This document shows, piece by piece, positions 34,263-35,870 of a stretch of DNA of 35,870 bases. The DNA lies in the NCBI GenBank assembly GCA_964592635.1, contig CAZQFZ010000015.1, forward strand, positions 1-35,870, in the 5' to 3' direction. Each line of letters begins with the position of its first letter. Within the stretch, counting starts at the first letter, position 1. The DNA comes from VMCP01 sp964592635. GTDB taxonomy: Bacteria > Bacteroidota > Bacteroidia > NS11-12g > UBA955. A program made the translations under genes and the position numbers. The notes under the pieces were generated by a model, which ran no database searches, was not told the origin of the DNA, and worked only from the letters and a program-made list of their open reading frames with translations.

Positions 34263-35333
34263 ATGTCCCTTAGGACAATTCATATTGACCGATTCATCAG
34301 TGAATTAGAAAATTATACACTTGTAGATGCTCGCAGTGAGCGCGAATTTGAAAAAGGTCATTTGCCTGGAGCGGTAAATATACCCTTGTTGGATAATATT
34401 GAACGTCAAAAAATAGGCACCCATTACAAGAATAAGGGTCGTGAAGAGGCGGTTCATTTGGGTTTACAATTGATTGGACCTAAGATGCATCGTTTATATG
34501 AACGTTATTTATTGCTGTCGGAGGAAACTCAAAAACCGTTGTTGTTTTATTGTTGGAGGGGAGGATTGCGAAGTGGAATTTCATCGACGTTGATGCAATG
34601 GAGTGGACGACCTGTTTTTCGTCTTGAGGGGGGATATAAATCGTATCGTAAATGGGTTCAGAACCAGTTTGATAGACCGTTTCGTTTTGTTTCTTTATCG
34701 GGAAACACGGGATCAGGCAAAACGGAAATATTGCATTTTATAAAACAAAAGGGATTACAAGTATTGGATTTAGAAGGTTTGGCAAACCACAAGGGCAGTG
34801 CTTATGGGTCATTGGGTCAAGCACCACAACCGAGTACAGAGGCGTTTGAGAATTTATTGGCTTGGGAACTATTAAATTTTTCAGAAAATGAGCCCGTATT
34901 TGTTGAGAGTGAAAGCCGGAGTATAGGGAATTGCTTTATGCCACAGGGAGTATGGGATAAGATGGAATCGGCATCTGTTCTAAGGTTGGAGGTTGGTTTA
35001 GAACAACGGACTCAGCGATTGATTCGAGAATATGCACATTTTGATATTGAGTTGTTAAAATCGCGCACGGAGATACTCCGAAAAAAATTAGGAGGTCAGC
35101 ATGCCAATGCGGCATTAGAGGCATTAGACAACAAAGACTTTAAGCGTTGGATAGAAATCGTTTTGGTTTATTATGACAAAACCTACAATCATTCGAAAAG
35201 CAAACCAAACAAAACAGAGCTTGGAGTGTTTGAATTCAATTGGAACGAGGCAGAATTGTCGATGGAGAATTTATTTTTATTGATTAAGGAGCGGGTATTA
35301 CTTCAGAAGCCGCTGTTTTTTCAAAATAAATAG
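34263..35333 (+). CDS. mnmH: tRNA 2-selenouridine synthase (MnmH/SelU)
   Basis: The 356-residue protein has an N-terminal rhodanese domain (about 1-130) with catalytic C97 in YCWRGG, the same residue number as in the E. coli enzyme, and a C-terminal P-loop domain with Walker A GNTGSGKT (147-154). It geranylates and selenates 2-thiouridine at position 34 of Lys, Glu and Gln tRNAs, using selenophosphate. The in-frame TTG at 34254 is an alternative start but ATG 34263 directly follows the DUF4286 stop. selD, which provides selenophosphate, is not in the window. Length is close to the family's usual 350-370. Confidence 0.94.
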   Translation: MSLRTIHIDRFISELENYTLVDARSEREFEKGHLPGAVNIPLLDNIERQKIGTHYKNKGREEAVHLGLQLIGPKMHRLYERYLLLSEETQKPLLFYCWRGGLRSGISSTLMQWSGRPVFRLEGGYKSYRKWVQNQFDRPFRFVSLSGNTGSGKTEILHFIKQKGLQVLDLEGLANHKGSAYGSLGQAPQPSTEAFENLLAWELLNFSENEPVFVESESRSIGNCFMPQGVWDKMESASVLRLEVGLEQRTQRLIREYAHFDIELLKSRTEILRKKLGGQHANAALEALDNKDFKRWIEIVLVYYDKTYNHSKSKPNKTELGVFEFNWNEAELSMENLFLLIKERVLLQKPLFFQNK

Positions 35334-35428
35334 AAACGGAGTGGGCAAAGTAACATTGTATGAGTGTTTAGCAATTACAAATACACATTGCACTTTTTAT
35401 GTAAACGAATAATGCTTTAAAATAAAAT

Positions 35429-35870
35429 ATGGAATTAAAAAACAAGATTGCAGTAGTTACCGGTGCGAACAAGGGAATCGGTTTGGAGTGTGTTAAGCAG
35501 TTATTGTCGGAAGGGGCAATAGTATATGGTTTATGCAGAAGTGGCTGTAGCACCGAGCATGAGAATTATACCTGTTTGCATGCTGATGTCCAGATTTTTG
35601 AAGATTTGCAAAAGGCATTTAGCGTGGTATTGGAAAAGCACGGGCAAGTGGACGTATTAATCAATAACGCGGGATTGGGTTATTTTGGATTTTGCGAAGA
35701 TTTACCTTTAGAACAATGGCATGCCATGATGAATACCAATGTAACGGGTTTGTTTTATGCGAGTAAATTGGCGTTGCCATCGATGAAAAAATCGGGAGAA
35801 GCACATATTATCAATATAGCTTCTATAGCTGGTTTAGAGGGATATCCTCAAGTAAGTGGATATTGTGCCA
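35429..35870 (+). CDS. Short-chain dehydrogenase/reductase (SDR), truncated by window end
   Basis: The frame opens at ATG 35429 and runs past the window edge; 147 complete codons are visible. Classical SDR marks are the NAD(P)-binding TGANKGIG (11-18), the NNAG motif (88-91 region, LINNAGLGYFG), and the catalytic serine in NIASIAG, followed by the SGYCA run that should hold the active tyrosine; the YxxxK lysine is cut off. It would reduce a carbonyl or oxidise an alcohol; the substrate is unknown. It starts 95 bases after mnmH. Confidence 0.9.
   Translation, partial: MELKNKIAVVTGANKGIGLECVKQLLSEGAIVYGLCRSGCSTEHENYTCLHADVQIFEDLQKAFSVVLEKHGQVDVLINNAGLGYFGFCEDLPLEQWHAMMNTNVTGLFYASKLALPSMKKSGEAHIINIASIAGLEGYPQVSGYCA

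Overview
The window is a gene-dense stretch of a Bacteroidota chromosome, probably from a draft or metagenome assembly. The lineage evidence is a type IX secretion (T9SS) adhesin operon (gliding-motility-type C-terminal domain, PorP/SprF, OmpA/PorE-like), the lineage-typical families DUF3276, DUF4286 and PSP1/RicT, weak or absent Shine-Dalgarno sites, and many -7 boxes of the form TAnnTTTG upstream of genes. Most genes are core metabolism; no tRNA, rRNA, IS element, phage or CRISPR array is visible.

Layout. 1-10168 (minus strand): two APC amino-acid permeases, Kbl (threonine to glycine), a GH3-family adenylating enzyme, the overlapping plsC-gatC-ABC ATPase operon, a small membrane protein, a PUR-alpha-like DUF3276 protein and an ABC exporter half. 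10169-10576 is non-coding and contains a strong orphan terminator, possibly the end of a small RNA. 10577-13261 (plus): rpsO and pnp, separated by a terminator. 13339-23310 (minus): a T9SS surface operon read as giant adhesin, PorP/SprF protein, OmpA/PorE-like protein, then a GT87-type glycosyltransferase. The adhesin is interrupted near its 5' end by a 100-N gap flanked by identical 55-bp ends; removing one copy plus the Ns restores one continuous 1436-residue frame, so the gap looks like an unmerged contig overlap.

23703-26288: a head-to-head pair made of a phytol-kinase/DUF92 fusion (minus) and a homogentisate-phytyltransferase-like UbiA enzyme (plus). Together they could phosphorylate a prenyl alcohol twice and attach it to an aromatic head group, a tocopherol-like salvage route. 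This is the most interesting candidate pathway here.

26366-35870: carB lacking the C-terminal regulatory domain, a Spy/CpxP-like small exported protein, ricT (minus) with a Cys-rich head and an Asn/Arg-rich tail, gtrA, an LD-carboxypeptidase with a 21-bp minisatellite, a GyrI-like lipoprotein, purS, DUF4286, mnmH/selU, and a truncated SDR oxidoreductase. Functional calls come from motifs and family recall only; no database search was possible.
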